From positions 496,001 through 560,000 of the forward strand of contig NZ_JRPR02000001.1 in assembly GCF_000763135.2 (NCBI RefSeq): a stretch of DNA of 64,000 nt, read 5' to 3'. The notes beneath the pieces are model-generated. The model did not search any database. It saw nothing but the letters and a program-made list of their open reading frames with translations, and was not told where the DNA came from. Below, piece after piece: positions 24,873 through 33,919 of this stretch. How positions within the stretch are numbered: the stretch's first letter is position 1; each line of letters opens with the position of its first letter. This DNA comes from Helicobacter jaachi (GTDB lineage: Bacteria > Campylobacterota > Campylobacteria > Campylobacterales > Helicobacteraceae). The translations under genes were made by a program, and so were the position numbers.

Positions 24873-26261
24873 GTGCTTAAAAAGCTCAATCCTTTTATTA
24901 TCTTTGCTCCTTTTTTCAAAAAAGGCACAGAGCGACAAACAAAGCGTTATTATGCCGCTCCAAGCCTTAACCCTAGCCTTTTAGAGCGAAGCGAGCTACT
25001 AAATTTAGCTCTTAGCTCATCTTTTGACACACACATTGCACAGCTGCGCAATCAAGCCCGTGCGCTTAGTGTGAGCAATCCCATTATCAATGGATATTTT
25101 CAAACGCTAGAAGCGGAGATTTTTGGTGATAATGGGATTATTTTGGATTTACATAGCCCAAATGCGGCGTTAAATAAAAAAATAGAAACGCTATGGACAT
25201 TGTGGCGTGAGCAGAGCCAAGCACAGAATCTGGACTTTTGGAATATAGAATCTTTAAGCCTGCTTTATCTTGTGCGCGATGGCGAGTGCTTTTTATATGT
25301 GAGTGAGAGTGAGGCAGGGCTAAAACTCACGCTTATTGAGCCTGAAAATATCGACACAAATATTAATGATGAGGTCAAAAATATTAAGCAGGGTATACAA
25401 TTTGATGCAAAAGGCACGCCCATTTTTTATTTTATAGAAAATAGCGACAAAAAAGTAGAAAAAGTAAGCGCGGAGCATATTTTGCACATCTTTAAGCCAC
25501 ACGCTCAAAGCCAAGTGCGCGGGCTTACGCACTTAAGCGCGGTGATTTATCCTTGCTACCAAAAAGACAAATTTAAATCCGCAGAGCTAAAGCTCGCACG
25601 CCTAAAAAGTGAGATTACTGCCATTGCTACAAGGGAGGAGGAGAGCTTTAGCATAGATTCTGGCAAGATGTTTGGCAATGATGAAGAGCCACAAGATAAG
25701 CACATCATACAAGAAGCGCAGGTGGGCAAAATAAACTACCTTGATGATAATGTAAAGCTGCAATTTACAGAGGCTCATAATGCCACAAATATGGAGTTTT
25801 TCATTAAACAAACCGATAGAGAAGTGGCAAAATCCTTAGGCATAAGCTATTCTACGCTTACTGGTGATTTGAGTGATGTGAATTATAGCTCTATACGACA
25901 TGGTGGCAGTGAGCAAAGGCGCGTGTTTAGGAAAATGCAGCATTTTATTATCCGCAAATTGCATAACAAAATCTTTGAAAAATGGCTTATAAACGAGCTT
26001 AAGAGAGGGCAAATTAATACAAAAGAATATGAAACTGCGCTACATAATTACACCTTTAAAGCGCAGGGCTGGGAGTATATCGACCCTGCAAAGGAGATGA
26101 GTGCCAATAAAATTGCGCTCCAAACTGGGCAAAAAACGCTTATGGAAATCCTGCGCGAGAAAGGCAAAGAGCTTGATACGCACTTAGAGGAACTAAAAAA
26201 AGAGGAGGAGGTGTATAAACAAGTAGCCATTAATCAAACCTTGCAAGGAGTGAAAAAATGA
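24873..26261 (+). CDS. Phage portal protein, lambda family
   Basis: 462-residue dodecameric portal through which DNA is packaged. Conserved pieces include RNQARALSVSNPIINGYFQTL near residue 55, an IEPENID segment, EHILHIFKP, QVRGLTHLSAVI, and the late SLGISYSTLTGDLSDVNYSSIRHG motif typical of lambda gpB-type portals. It starts with GTG, with GGAGG 6 bases before, and overlaps the capsid gene by 4 bases. Confidence 0.92.
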   Translation: MLKKLNPFIIFAPFFKKGTERQTKRYYAAPSLNPSLLERSELLNLALSSSFDTHIAQLRNQARALSVSNPIINGYFQTLEAEIFGDNGIILDLHSPNAALNKKIETLWTLWREQSQAQNLDFWNIESLSLLYLVRDGECFLYVSESEAGLKLTLIEPENIDTNINDEVKNIKQGIQFDAKGTPIFYFIENSDKKVEKVSAEHILHIFKPHAQSQVRGLTHLSAVIYPCYQKDKFKSAELKLARLKSEITAIATREEESFSIDSGKMFGNDEEPQDKHIIQEAQVGKINYLDDNVKLQFTEAHNATNMEFFIKQTDREVAKSLGISYSTLTGDLSDVNYSSIRHGGSEQRRVFRKMQHFIIRKLHNKIFEKWLINELKRGQINTKEYETALHNYTFKAQGWEYIDPAKEMSANKIALQTGQKTLMEILREKGKELDTHLEELKKEEEVYKQVAINQTLQGVKK

Positions 26262-27928
26262 ATCTTAAAAACTTTAGTATAGATTTGCACAAAAAAGCCA
26301 TAAATGAGAGTGATTACACTATTTCATTTGTAGCTTTGAGTGAAAAACCACTTATTCGGCGCACTGGAGTTTTGGGGGATTTTTATATCAGCATTGATAC
26401 GCGCAATGTTATTTTTAATGCCAAAACTTTCTATCTTGACCACAATGTGAGCTTTGCAAATGCCATAGGCAACATCATTGAGGTTAAAAGAGAGGGTGGA
26501 GACATCAAAGTAAAAGTGCAGTTTCATAAAGATATAGAAGAATCTAAAAACGCCTTTATAAAATATAAAAAAGGGCTTAGCAATTCTGTTTCTGTGGGCT
26601 TTGGCGAAACTCACATAGAGGAGCTAGAGCCATTTAATGATTGCCCGCATTATTTTATAAAAAGCGGCGAGGTGGTGGAGCTTTCGGCGGTGTGGCAGGG
26701 CGCTGACCCAAATGCCATTATAAAAGAATTTGCACAACAACACACACAAGGAGTTTTTATGCCAACACAAGAACAAAACATCACACACGCACAAGGGTCT
26801 CAAGCGCAAGATACACAAGAATCTGCGCGCATTATTGAGCTAGCGCTTGCTTGCAAGCAGTATGAAAAGGGTTTAAGCGCCATTGCGCAAAATATGAGTT
26901 ATTTTGAGTTTTCAAAATCACTGTTGCAAGAGGGGAGCTTTACGCAAAATAGCATGTCAAAAGAGCCAAAAGAGCGCCAATTATGCTTTAGCCTTTCAAA
27001 TTACGCGCACAATGTGGCAAGTGGCGATAATGCCCGAGAAATTGAGCTGCAAAGCGGCGTAAATGGCTATGTGATTGATAATGCGTTTTTAAATCGCTTT
27101 GAGGCGACAAAAAGCATTGATACCACAAGCACTGGCTTTATCCCTGAATATTACAGAGAGGATAAATTTATAGAGCAAGTCTTTGCCCAAAGCAGCATTT
27201 TAAGCTTGTGCGATAAGCTCACTGGGCTTAATGGCACGCTTAGAATCCCGCGCGATACAAGCGATGTAAAGGCGTATTGGGTAAAAGAGGGTGAAAAAAC
27301 CACCACTTCAAAGCTTAGCGCAGATTCTATCACACTAAGCCCGCGCACGCTTAAGGCTAAGATTCTCATCACGCGCCAAATGCTTAATATGTCGCCTTTT
27401 GCACTAGAGTCTTTTATCATCGAGCGGCTAAAGCTTGCCATACGCTTAAAGCTTGAGGAGGATTTGCTCTATGGTGGTGGAAGTGGCGATAGCGACCCAA
27501 TCACTGGTATTTTTAACACAAGCGGCGTGCAGAGCATTGAGAATTATTTCACAGATACCAACTATAAAAAAACGCTTGAGTTTGGCGGCAAGCTAAGTGC
27601 GGCAAATTATTCCATTGCCGATACGCATTTTGCGACAAATTCCAAAGGAATGGTGCATTTGCAAGCCACGCACTATGATGCTGATAGTGATAAATATCTG
27701 CTCAATGAGCGCGCCACATACCTTGCGGGTTATAAGTATTTTATGAATAATCTCATAAAAGACAATCACGCTATTTTTGGCGATTTCAAAAATGCGCTTG
27801 TAGGCACTTGGGGTAATTTACAAGTGCAGGCGCTAAAAGATGATGAGGGAGATTTAGTTTTCACAGGCTTTTATGATATTGGCATAGAGCTTAAGCGCCC
27901 TAATGGTTTTGTCATCGCTAAATCTTAA
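26258..27928 (+). CDS. Fused prohead protease and HK97-type major capsid protein
   Basis: 556 residues. The first 165 form a prohead protease: YLDHNVSFANAIG with His62 and GLSNSVSVGF with Ser108 fit the catalytic His and Ser of the S78-type peptidases. A Gln/Ala-rich scaffold-like linker (about 165-270) leads to an HK97 capsid fold with TSTGFIPEYYRE, TSKLSADSITLSPRTLKAKILIT and LLYGGGSGDSDPITGI. One gene thus supplies protease, scaffold and shell; the protease is expected to cut itself free during maturation. Such fusions are known in other phages. Confidence 0.9.
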   Translation: MNLKNFSIDLHKKAINESDYTISFVALSEKPLIRRTGVLGDFYISIDTRNVIFNAKTFYLDHNVSFANAIGNIIEVKREGGDIKVKVQFHKDIEESKNAFIKYKKGLSNSVSVGFGETHIEELEPFNDCPHYFIKSGEVVELSAVWQGADPNAIIKEFAQQHTQGVFMPTQEQNITHAQGSQAQDTQESARIIELALACKQYEKGLSAIAQNMSYFEFSKSLLQEGSFTQNSMSKEPKERQLCFSLSNYAHNVASGDNAREIELQSGVNGYVIDNAFLNRFEATKSIDTTSTGFIPEYYREDKFIEQVFAQSSILSLCDKLTGLNGTLRIPRDTSDVKAYWVKEGEKTTTSKLSADSITLSPRTLKAKILITRQMLNMSPFALESFIIERLKLAIRLKLEEDLLYGGGSGDSDPITGIFNTSGVQSIENYFTDTNYKKTLEFGGKLSAANYSIADTHFATNSKGMVHLQATHYDADSDKYLLNERATYLAGYKYFMNNLIKDNHAIFGDFKNALVGTWGNLQVQALKDDEGDLVFTGFYDIGIELKRPNGFVIAKS

Positions 27929-27939
27929 GGAGGTGCAAG

Positions 27940-28143
27940 ATGAAATATAAAGTGCTTTATGATTGTCAAATTAACAAGGTGCATTGCACGCAAGGCAGCA
28001 TTATTGATATGCCACAAGGCACAGATGAGGGCTATATTCAGCGTCTTTTAGCTATGCGAGCCATACAAAGCGTAGAAAATACAGAATCTAGCCAAAGCAC
28101 AGAGAATGCAGCCAAAGCTAGAAAAGCAAAAGCGGTGAAGTAA
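27940..28143 (+). CDS. Small head-region phage protein
   Basis: 67 residues: a short conserved-looking N-terminus (YKVLYDCQINKVHCTQGS) and a Ser/Ala/Lys-rich tail. AAGGAGG precedes the ATG. Its place after the capsid gene suggests a lambda FI-like or connector role, but no family is recognised. Confidence 0.65.
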   Translation: MKYKVLYDCQINKVHCTQGSIIDMPQGTDEGYIQRLLAMRAIQSVENTESSQSTENAAKARKAKAVK

Positions 28144-28427
28144 TGTTTTTTGCGGGCTTTGAGCGGGATATTTTAAGCATTTTGCCACAAAGATTTATTG
28201 CTTTTGAAAGACCCCGTGCGTGCCTTTCAAACACCTCTACAAAGGTGATTTATGATGAAGCCATTGCGCAAGTGGAGCTAAGCCTGCTTGCGCTTAAGGC
28301 ACAAAATATGGATTTAAGCAGCGGAGATATGATAATTTTTAATAAAAAGCACTATCAAATTTATCAAATCCAAATGGAATCCCGCGTGATGATAAGAATA
28401 TTTTTAAAGGAGTGCCCATGCTTATAA
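28143..28427 (+). CDS. Head-tail connector, FII-like
   Basis: 94 residues with predicted beta structure (VIYDEAIAQVELSLLAL, SGDMIIFNKKHYQIYQIQ). Size, composition and position suit the lambda gpFII family of head-tail joining proteins. Its start overlaps the previous stop and its end overlaps the next gene. Confidence 0.6.
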   Translation: MFFAGFERDILSILPQRFIAFERPRACLSNTSTKVIYDEAIAQVELSLLALKAQNMDLSSGDMIIFNKKHYQIYQIQMESRVMIRIFLKECPCL

Positions 28428-28804
28428 GAGAGGAAATTAGCCAAAAAATCCTGCAGAATCTTAAAAATGATTTGCCAAAGGTAAAGGTATTTTTAGAGGA
28501 TATTTTCACCATTGACATACAAAATGCACCCGTGGTGATAGTTAAAACCAAAGATGCGCAGATTTCACATGCCAGCAGCCAAGCATGGAAGCACGCGCTA
28601 GAAATTGAAATAGAACTCATTAGCACTTCGCGCGAAGCCCACAACGAGCTTGTAGAAAAAGCCCTTGCGAGTTTAGAAAAATTAGGCGGCGTAAAAAGTG
28701 TAAATACCATATCTATGCAAAAATGCGAAATCGCCTCCGCTTTAGCGTTTTCAAGCGTTATTTCAATGGAATTTATCTATTTTACCCCAAGTTTTAGGGC
28801 TTAA
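28418..28804 (+). CDS. Tail terminator, gpU-like
   Basis: 128 residues from the ATG at 28418 (AAAGGAG 5 bases before; a GTG two codons up is in the ribosome site). An alpha/beta pattern with VVIVKTKDAQ, HALEIEIELIS and a final SVISMEFIYFTP matches minor tail protein U/tail terminator proteins, which cap the tail tube. The position between connector and baseplate genes fits. Confidence 0.65.
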   Translation: MLIREEISQKILQNLKNDLPKVKVFLEDIFTIDIQNAPVVIVKTKDAQISHASSQAWKHALEIEIELISTSREAHNELVEKALASLEKLGGVKSVNTISMQKCEIASALAFSSVISMEFIYFTPSFRA

Positions 28805-28805
28805 G

Positions 28806-29081
28806 ATGTATCAGCTAAGCATAGAGGAGAATATTAAGCGCATTTTGCAAACCACTAAGCACACTGTGCCGCTGTGTCCAAATTTGGGCTTAAGCCAAGA
28901 TTTTATTGATAAACCCTTAACCCAAGCCACGCTTTTGCAGCTCAAAGATGAGATTTTAGAGCAAATCGCACTCTATGAGCCGCGTATAAATGCCAAAGAC
29001 ATAAGCATAGAGGCAAGGGAGGGTATTTTAAATATTTTTATCACCACGCAAGATACTCTCTTGCAAATTAACGCACTTTAA
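28806..29081 (+). CDS. Baseplate wedge protein W (gp25-like)
   Basis: 91 residues with ENIKRILQTTKHTVPLCPNLGLSQDFIDKP, the gp25/gpW lysozyme-like family signature (IxxILxTxxGxR-type start), and a helix-strand end ISIEAREGILNIFITTQD. Directly upstream of baseplate J, as in P2. Confidence 0.85.
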   Translation: MYQLSIEENIKRILQTTKHTVPLCPNLGLSQDFIDKPLTQATLLQLKDEILEQIALYEPRINAKDISIEAREGILNIFITTQDTLLQINAL

Positions 29082-29090
29082 GGATTGTCA

Positions 29091-30110
29091 ATGATTATGC
29101 CTCAATTTTTAACCCCGCTTGACTTTGAAAAAGAGCGAGCAGCTATTTTGGAGGATATTAAGACACAAATTGATGATGTGGAATTTACTTTGAGCGATGA
29201 TTATAATATTTTAATTTCTTGCATCTTGTATCGCTTAGGGCTTAAGATTGATGAGATAAATTATATTATCGCGCAAAATTACCTAGAATACTCAAGCGGC
29301 GTGTATTTAGATGAGCTTGTGGCGCTTTTAGGGCTTACGCGCTCAAAAGGCAGCCTACCGCAAGCAAAGATTAAAATAAAATGCAAAGATAGCACATTTT
29401 TAAGCAAAGGCACTAAGCTAAAAAGCAGCGATGGTGCAAGCGCGTATGTGCTTATGGATTACGCTTTGGCTGCGGGTGAAAATGAAGTAATTGTGCAGGG
29501 TGATAAGGAGGGCCAGTGGCAAACCACCATTTTAGAGATAAAAAATCCGCTCATAGAGGAAGTAAGTATGCTCTCAAAGTTTGTCATCTATGAGCCTAGT
29601 GAGGACGATAGCTCCTTGCGCACACGCTTCAAAAACGCGCTAGCTAGCTTTTCAACTGCAGGAAGTGAGGAGAGCTATACGCATTATGCAAAAGTAAGCG
29701 GTGTGGGCAAAGTAAAAGCCTTTAGCCCTGAAAAAGGCGTGGTAAAAATTGTGTATTTTGGCGAGAATGAGGGTGCAAGCGAGCTTATAAAAGATAATTT
29801 AGCAGGTAATGTGCCGCTCACAGATAAAATCATCATTCAAAAGATAGAATCCACCAAAATCAATTTAGATATTACACTCACCCTTGAAAAAGAGGCAAAT
29901 TTTTCACTTTTGCAAGAGGGCATTGCCAAAAATATAAGTGATTTTTTTGCGCAGGTGCAAATTGGCGAGGAAGTAAGCCATAATAAAATCATCTCACTAT
30001 GTTTCATTGATGACAATATTTTAGATGCGCAAGTAAGTGCGTTTAAGGCAATCGCACAAGATTCTATCTATGAGCTAGAATCTATACATATTTCAAAGGC
30101 TAGCGTATGA
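29091..30110 (+). CDS. Baseplate J-like protein
   Basis: 339 residues from the ATG at 29091 (AGGA 6 bases before). The LEYSSGVYLDELVALLGLTRSKGS motif and the SFSTAGSEESYTHYAKVSGVGKVKAFSP segment are diagnostic of the P2 gpJ/Mu gp47 family, part of the baseplate wedge. It overlaps the next gene by 4 bases. Confidence 0.93.
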   Translation: MIMPQFLTPLDFEKERAAILEDIKTQIDDVEFTLSDDYNILISCILYRLGLKIDEINYIIAQNYLEYSSGVYLDELVALLGLTRSKGSLPQAKIKIKCKDSTFLSKGTKLKSSDGASAYVLMDYALAAGENEVIVQGDKEGQWQTTILEIKNPLIEEVSMLSKFVIYEPSEDDSSLRTRFKNALASFSTAGSEESYTHYAKVSGVGKVKAFSPEKGVVKIVYFGENEGASELIKDNLAGNVPLTDKIIIQKIESTKINLDITLTLEKEANFSLLQEGIAKNISDFFAQVQIGEEVSHNKIISLCFIDDNILDAQVSAFKAIAQDSIYELESIHISKASV

Positions 30111-30694
30111 AAAGCTGCCTAAATAATCAGATAAGCCCGCTTTTAAACGCGCTAGATGTGGCATTTGCGCATGTGATTGAGCCGCATTTTAAGCTGGAAA
30201 ATCACTATTTTTACAATCCCAAAAACGCCAGCGATACACAAATGCAGCTCATTGCTAACACATTTGATATAAACATTAAAGATGAGCCAGCGTATATGGC
30301 GCTAAAGCTCCTGCAAAAGCCGATTTTAAAAAAATCAAAGCTTGGCACATATCAAGGTATAAGCGAGGTGATTGAGCCTATTTTTGGCAAAGTAGAAATA
30401 CAAACGCACGCCACACAGGAAAATATCGAGCCTTACAGCTTTGAAATACGCGTAAAGCCGAACAGCACAAGTATTGTTAATCTCAAAAAAGCTCAAAAGC
30501 TTATCAATCAATATAAGCCCTTGCGTGATAGCAATAATGGCATCGTGGTGGAGATGCCAACAGGATATATTGATATTTATACCAGTGCACATTCGCATTT
30601 GCGCACTACTCTTAGCGCCACAAAGCGCCTAAAAGCCACGCGTGCAGCTACAATTCACTGCAATCCCATAGCAAAGTGGGACTTGCACATCTAA
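30107..30694 (+). CDS. Tail protein I (P2 gpI family)
   Basis: 195 residues. The LAxTFDI.../YMALKLLQKPILKKSKLGTYQGISEVIEPIFG segment is the conserved core of gpI-type baseplate wedge proteins. The order W, J, I, fibre is as in P2. Confidence 0.85.
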   Translation: MKSCLNNQISPLLNALDVAFAHVIEPHFKLENHYFYNPKNASDTQMQLIANTFDINIKDEPAYMALKLLQKPILKKSKLGTYQGISEVIEPIFGKVEIQTHATQENIEPYSFEIRVKPNSTSIVNLKKAQKLINQYKPLRDSNNGIVVEMPTGYIDIYTSAHSHLRTTLSATKRLKATRAATIHCNPIAKWDLHI

Positions 30695-30710
30695 AATTAA
30701 AGGAGAAGAT

Positions 30711-31772
30711 ATGATAAAGGGCATTCCAACTACGCATGGCATTGAGATTTTAAATTCACAAATGCGCCAAAGTGTGCAAAAATATGCGCTTGTAGGCTTA
30801 GAAAATCCAGCAAATGAGGATTTAGAGAAGCTTTTAGACACAGAGGATATAGATTTTGGTGCGTTTAAGGATTTTGTGTATCACACAGATTTTATTAGTG
30901 TGGGCTATTTTGATGAGGTGGGCATACTCACTTATGAGATTAATCTCACGCAAATCAACACAGACAGATATATGTATGGTATTTTACTGCTAGATACACA
31001 AAGCGAAGTCATCGCCGCACTTCCTACACCAAAAATCGTGCTTATCGAGGGTGTGGGCGGCATAATCACCATAAAACTCCCCATAAAAGGCGATGTGAGC
31101 GAAGTGGTCTTTGTGAGTAGCGATTATGTAAGTCGTGAGGAGTTTAATGCCTTTAAAGCCAGCATTAAGCCGCCACAAGTGGATATTCCAGCGCTTGTGG
31201 AGAAAGTCACCCCGCTCATTCAAAGTAGAAAAGATTTTGAAAACTATGCCATAAGGCAGTTAGATTCAATGATTGCGCGCGCGCAGTTTTTGCACACACA
31301 AAGGTGGCGCGAATATGACAAAAATAAAGCAGAGGAGGAGAGAATCGGGCATCACGCTTTCTTTTTTAGAAATGAATTACCACAAGGCTACAAGCCTCCA
31401 CACGCGATTTTAAGTATTCTCAAATATCCGCTTGCTTATAAATATTTTAAAAACACTAATCACAACTTACAAGCAGACTGTCCAGAGGGACACTTTAGGC
31501 TGCCAAAACCTAGCGTATATCTCAAAGGCACGCAAAATCTTGCAGAAGTGGGCGGATTTTTCCAAGAGGGCTTGCCTAATGTTTATATGGGAATTGCAAG
31601 CCGCAATACAGGTGCAGCGCATAGAAGCGGTCCGGATTCTGATATTATAACCATTAGAGATACAGTAAGTCTAAACCTTGCCTCATATAATAACATTTAT
31701 GGGCGCACTTCAAGCGTGGAGGTCAATCGCAATCACTTGCTAGAGGGATATTATGTGGGGGGGGGGCATTAA
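30711..31772 (+). CDS. Tail fibre protein (gpH-like) ending at a poly-G tract
   Basis: 353 residues. The N-terminal region (GIPTTHGIEILNSQMRQ, then DFVYHTDFISVGYFDEVG) matches the collar-binding start of P2-type fibres; the C-terminal part (GLPNVYMGIASRNTG ... SYNNIYGRTSSVEVNRN) has the tip-like LPN...NNIYG pattern. The last codons contain a run of ten G (31757-31766), so one-base slippage would change only the final few residues (H-stop; ALN-stop with 11 G; IKLV-stop with 9 G). AAAGGAG precedes the ATG. Confidence 0.8.
   Translation: MIKGIPTTHGIEILNSQMRQSVQKYALVGLENPANEDLEKLLDTEDIDFGAFKDFVYHTDFISVGYFDEVGILTYEINLTQINTDRYMYGILLLDTQSEVIAALPTPKIVLIEGVGGIITIKLPIKGDVSEVVFVSSDYVSREEFNAFKASIKPPQVDIPALVEKVTPLIQSRKDFENYAIRQLDSMIARAQFLHTQRWREYDKNKAEEERIGHHAFFFRNELPQGYKPPHAILSILKYPLAYKYFKNTNHNLQADCPEGHFRLPKPSVYLKGTQNLAEVGGFFQEGLPNVYMGIASRNTGAAHRSGPDSDIITIRDTVSLNLASYNNIYGRTSSVEVNRNHLLEGYYVGGGH
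31757..31766 (+). repeat. G10 homopolymer at the 3' end of the fibre gene
   Basis: Ten consecutive G, the longest such tract in the window and of a length known to vary in Helicobacter and Campylobacter contingency genes. Confidence 0.85.
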
Positions 31773-31838
31773 ATTAGTCTAAAAATATGATTCTTAAAAA
31801 CACTACAATCACTCCTAAATCATACAAAAGGAGTGCAA

Positions 31839-33347
31839 ATGCCCACACAAGACACACAAACACAAGACACACAAACGCCCGCTACAGATTCACAAGAGCT
31901 GTATGCGCGGCTTGATAATTTAAAGCGCATTTTAGAAAGTATGCCAGATTCTAGTGTTATCACTGCGCAAACTACGCAGGTGCTAGAGACAAAAGCTAGC
32001 GAGCTTATTAAAAATATTCAGCAAGCTGCGCCAAATCTATACAAAAAATCCTATCGATTATTGCAAAATGTGCATCTTTATCGCGCCATTATGGTGCAGG
32101 AGGTCTTACGCGACAAAGAGGGGAATATCGCAAGATATGGCGATGTGCTTATGCGCGGACATAGTTTGAGTAATGTAAATACAGGCGCGGGGAGGACGCA
32201 TTTTAGCGGTTTTACGCGCGTGGCACTGCCTAAAGAGATTGAGTTTATAGAAGTCTATGGCGGGCATAATGTCTTTTATGCGCTACCCAAAGAGGGCAAT
32301 TTTATTTATGTATGGGGTGTAAATACTAGTGGTTGCGCGGGCAGTGGAGATACAAACAATATCCCAGTGCCTATTAAAATTTCGCTTGATTTTCGCGTAA
32401 AAAAGATAGTGTGCGGCAAATCTCAAAGCACAGGCGTGCAAAGCACACTTATTTTAAGCGAAGATGGGCGCGTGTATGGTGCAGGCACTAACGCTCAAGG
32501 GCAGCTAGGCATAGGGAACACCATAAATGCTTCTACCTTTACACAAAGCCCATATTTAAAAGATATTGTAGATATTGAGCTTGTAAGCAATGGTAGCTAT
32601 GGTTATGCGCTTGCCTTTGATAAAGAGGGCAGCTTGTGGGTGTTTGGGCATAATGCAAGCGGTAATTTGGGCAATAATTCCACTACTAATTTGCAAATTC
32701 CCTACAAAATCACCTTTAATGCCAAAGTCACGCAAGTAGCAGGCTCAATCAACAGCACAAACGCTACAAGCTTTATCCTTTTAGAGGACGGGAGCATTAG
32801 AGGTGCGGGCTACAATGGGCATAATCAACTCTCTCAAGCCAACACCACCAATTCAAGCGTTTTTATCAGAATCTTAAAGCAAAATGGTGATGATTTGAGC
32901 AAAATTACGCATATTTATCCTGCAAGTTATGCTGGGACTTGCTTTGCGCTTGATAGTAATAAATGCCTATGGAGCTTTGGTTATGGTGGTTATGGCTATG
33001 GCGATGGGAGGGCTGGCAATAATGCTATGGCAAGCATTGCGTGTGAGGGCGTAGAAAGCCTTAAATATGCAGATAATGCCTACACGCGCGCAGTTGTTAA
33101 ACTCATAAGCGGCAATCTCACAGCCTTTGGATACAACACAGATTCAGCACTAGGCATAGGTAATGTCACAAACACGCGCGAATTTATGCCAATAGTGCTG
33201 CCAAATGAGCTGCAAGATTACGCACTTTACACACTAGGCGCAGAATCTCATCTTGTCATCTTGTGTAATGACAGCATTTATGCATGCGGGAGCGCACTAG
33301 ATGGCAGCATAAACATCACCACAAACACACTTCAACCACAAATTTAA
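31839..33347 (+). CDS. Tail-associated protein with RCC1-like beta-propeller
   Basis: 502 residues from the ATG at 31839 (AAAGGAG 5 bases before). A short TQDTQ repeat and a helical N-terminal part (to about 75) lead to a propeller of about seven RCC1-type blades. The repeated signature is seen as YVWGVNTSGCAGSGD, VYGAGTNAQGQLGIGN, LWVFGHNASGNLGNNS, IRGAGYNGHNQLSQAN, LWSFGYGGYGYGDGRA, LTAFGYNTDSALGIGN and IYACGSALDGS. Position between fibre and fibre-chaperone genes implies a receptor-binding tip; that role is inferred. RCC1 repeats are best known from eukaryotic and some bacterial surface proteins. Confidence 0.85.
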   Translation: MPTQDTQTQDTQTPATDSQELYARLDNLKRILESMPDSSVITAQTTQVLETKASELIKNIQQAAPNLYKKSYRLLQNVHLYRAIMVQEVLRDKEGNIARYGDVLMRGHSLSNVNTGAGRTHFSGFTRVALPKEIEFIEVYGGHNVFYALPKEGNFIYVWGVNTSGCAGSGDTNNIPVPIKISLDFRVKKIVCGKSQSTGVQSTLILSEDGRVYGAGTNAQGQLGIGNTINASTFTQSPYLKDIVDIELVSNGSYGYALAFDKEGSLWVFGHNASGNLGNNSTTNLQIPYKITFNAKVTQVAGSINSTNATSFILLEDGSIRGAGYNGHNQLSQANTTNSSVFIRILKQNGDDLSKITHIYPASYAGTCFALDSNKCLWSFGYGGYGYGDGRAGNNAMASIACEGVESLKYADNAYTRAVVKLISGNLTAFGYNTDSALGIGNVTNTREFMPIVLPNELQDYALYTLGAESHLVILCNDSIYACGSALDGSINITTNTLQPQI

Positions 33348-33358
33348 AAGGAGCTTTT

Positions 33359-33919
33359 ATGAGAGAGATTTATACATTAAAAAAGAGCGAGATTCTAAGC
33401 GTGCAGGGCGAATACACCTATATCGGCGAGGATTTGGAGCATATCTACATAGAGGGCGAAAATCTCAAAAAACCCTTTGTGAAAGCTGTGCTGCCAAAAG
33501 ATTTGCTCGATAAGCAAGCGCAGCAGTTGAAAGCAGCACAAAGTGCGCAAATCGCTGCTTTAGAGCGTGTTTTTAGCGACAAAATGGCGTATTTTTATAG
33601 TGAAGTGCTAGGAGTAAAGCATTTTTATGACAACGAGCTAAGCGACCAAATAAACCTTAATGACGCGCAGCTAAGCGGTGTGAGCGTAGAGATTCGCTGT
33701 CGGGCTGAAAATGAGGAGCAAAAAAGCCAAAAGCTCCATACAAAAGAGCAAATAAAGCAGCTCAACCTCGAGCGTATCGCGCAAAAAGATGCACTTTTAG
33801 AGCAGTTTAGAACGCTAAAAGATTACATCTTAAGCCTTGAGGACATAAAGGCAGTGGGCGAAGTGGATTTTGCCCATTATGAGGGCATTAAAGCTAAAAA
33901 TACGCAAAAAGGAGCATAA
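33359..33919 (+). CDS. Probable tail-fibre assembly protein
   Basis: 186 residues from the ATG at 33359 (AAAGGAG 5 bases before). A beta-rich start (VQGEYTYIGEDLEHIYIEGE) and a long charged coiled coil (about 55-175) recall tail-fibre chaperones with a DUF4376-like end. Placement right after the tail-tip gene supports this. No sequence signature is certain. Confidence 0.5.
   Translation: MREIYTLKKSEILSVQGEYTYIGEDLEHIYIEGENLKKPFVKAVLPKDLLDKQAQQLKAAQSAQIAALERVFSDKMAYFYSEVLGVKHFYDNELSDQINLNDAQLSGVSVEIRCRAENEEQKSQKLHTKEQIKQLNLERIAQKDALLEQFRTLKDYILSLEDIKAVGEVDFAHYEGIKAKNTQKGA

Noticed and set aside
31833-31900. 15-bp tandem repeat at the start of the RCC1 gene as a phase-variable tract
   Set aside because: Only two in-frame copies (TQDTQ twice); a change in number would keep the frame, so no switching is expected.
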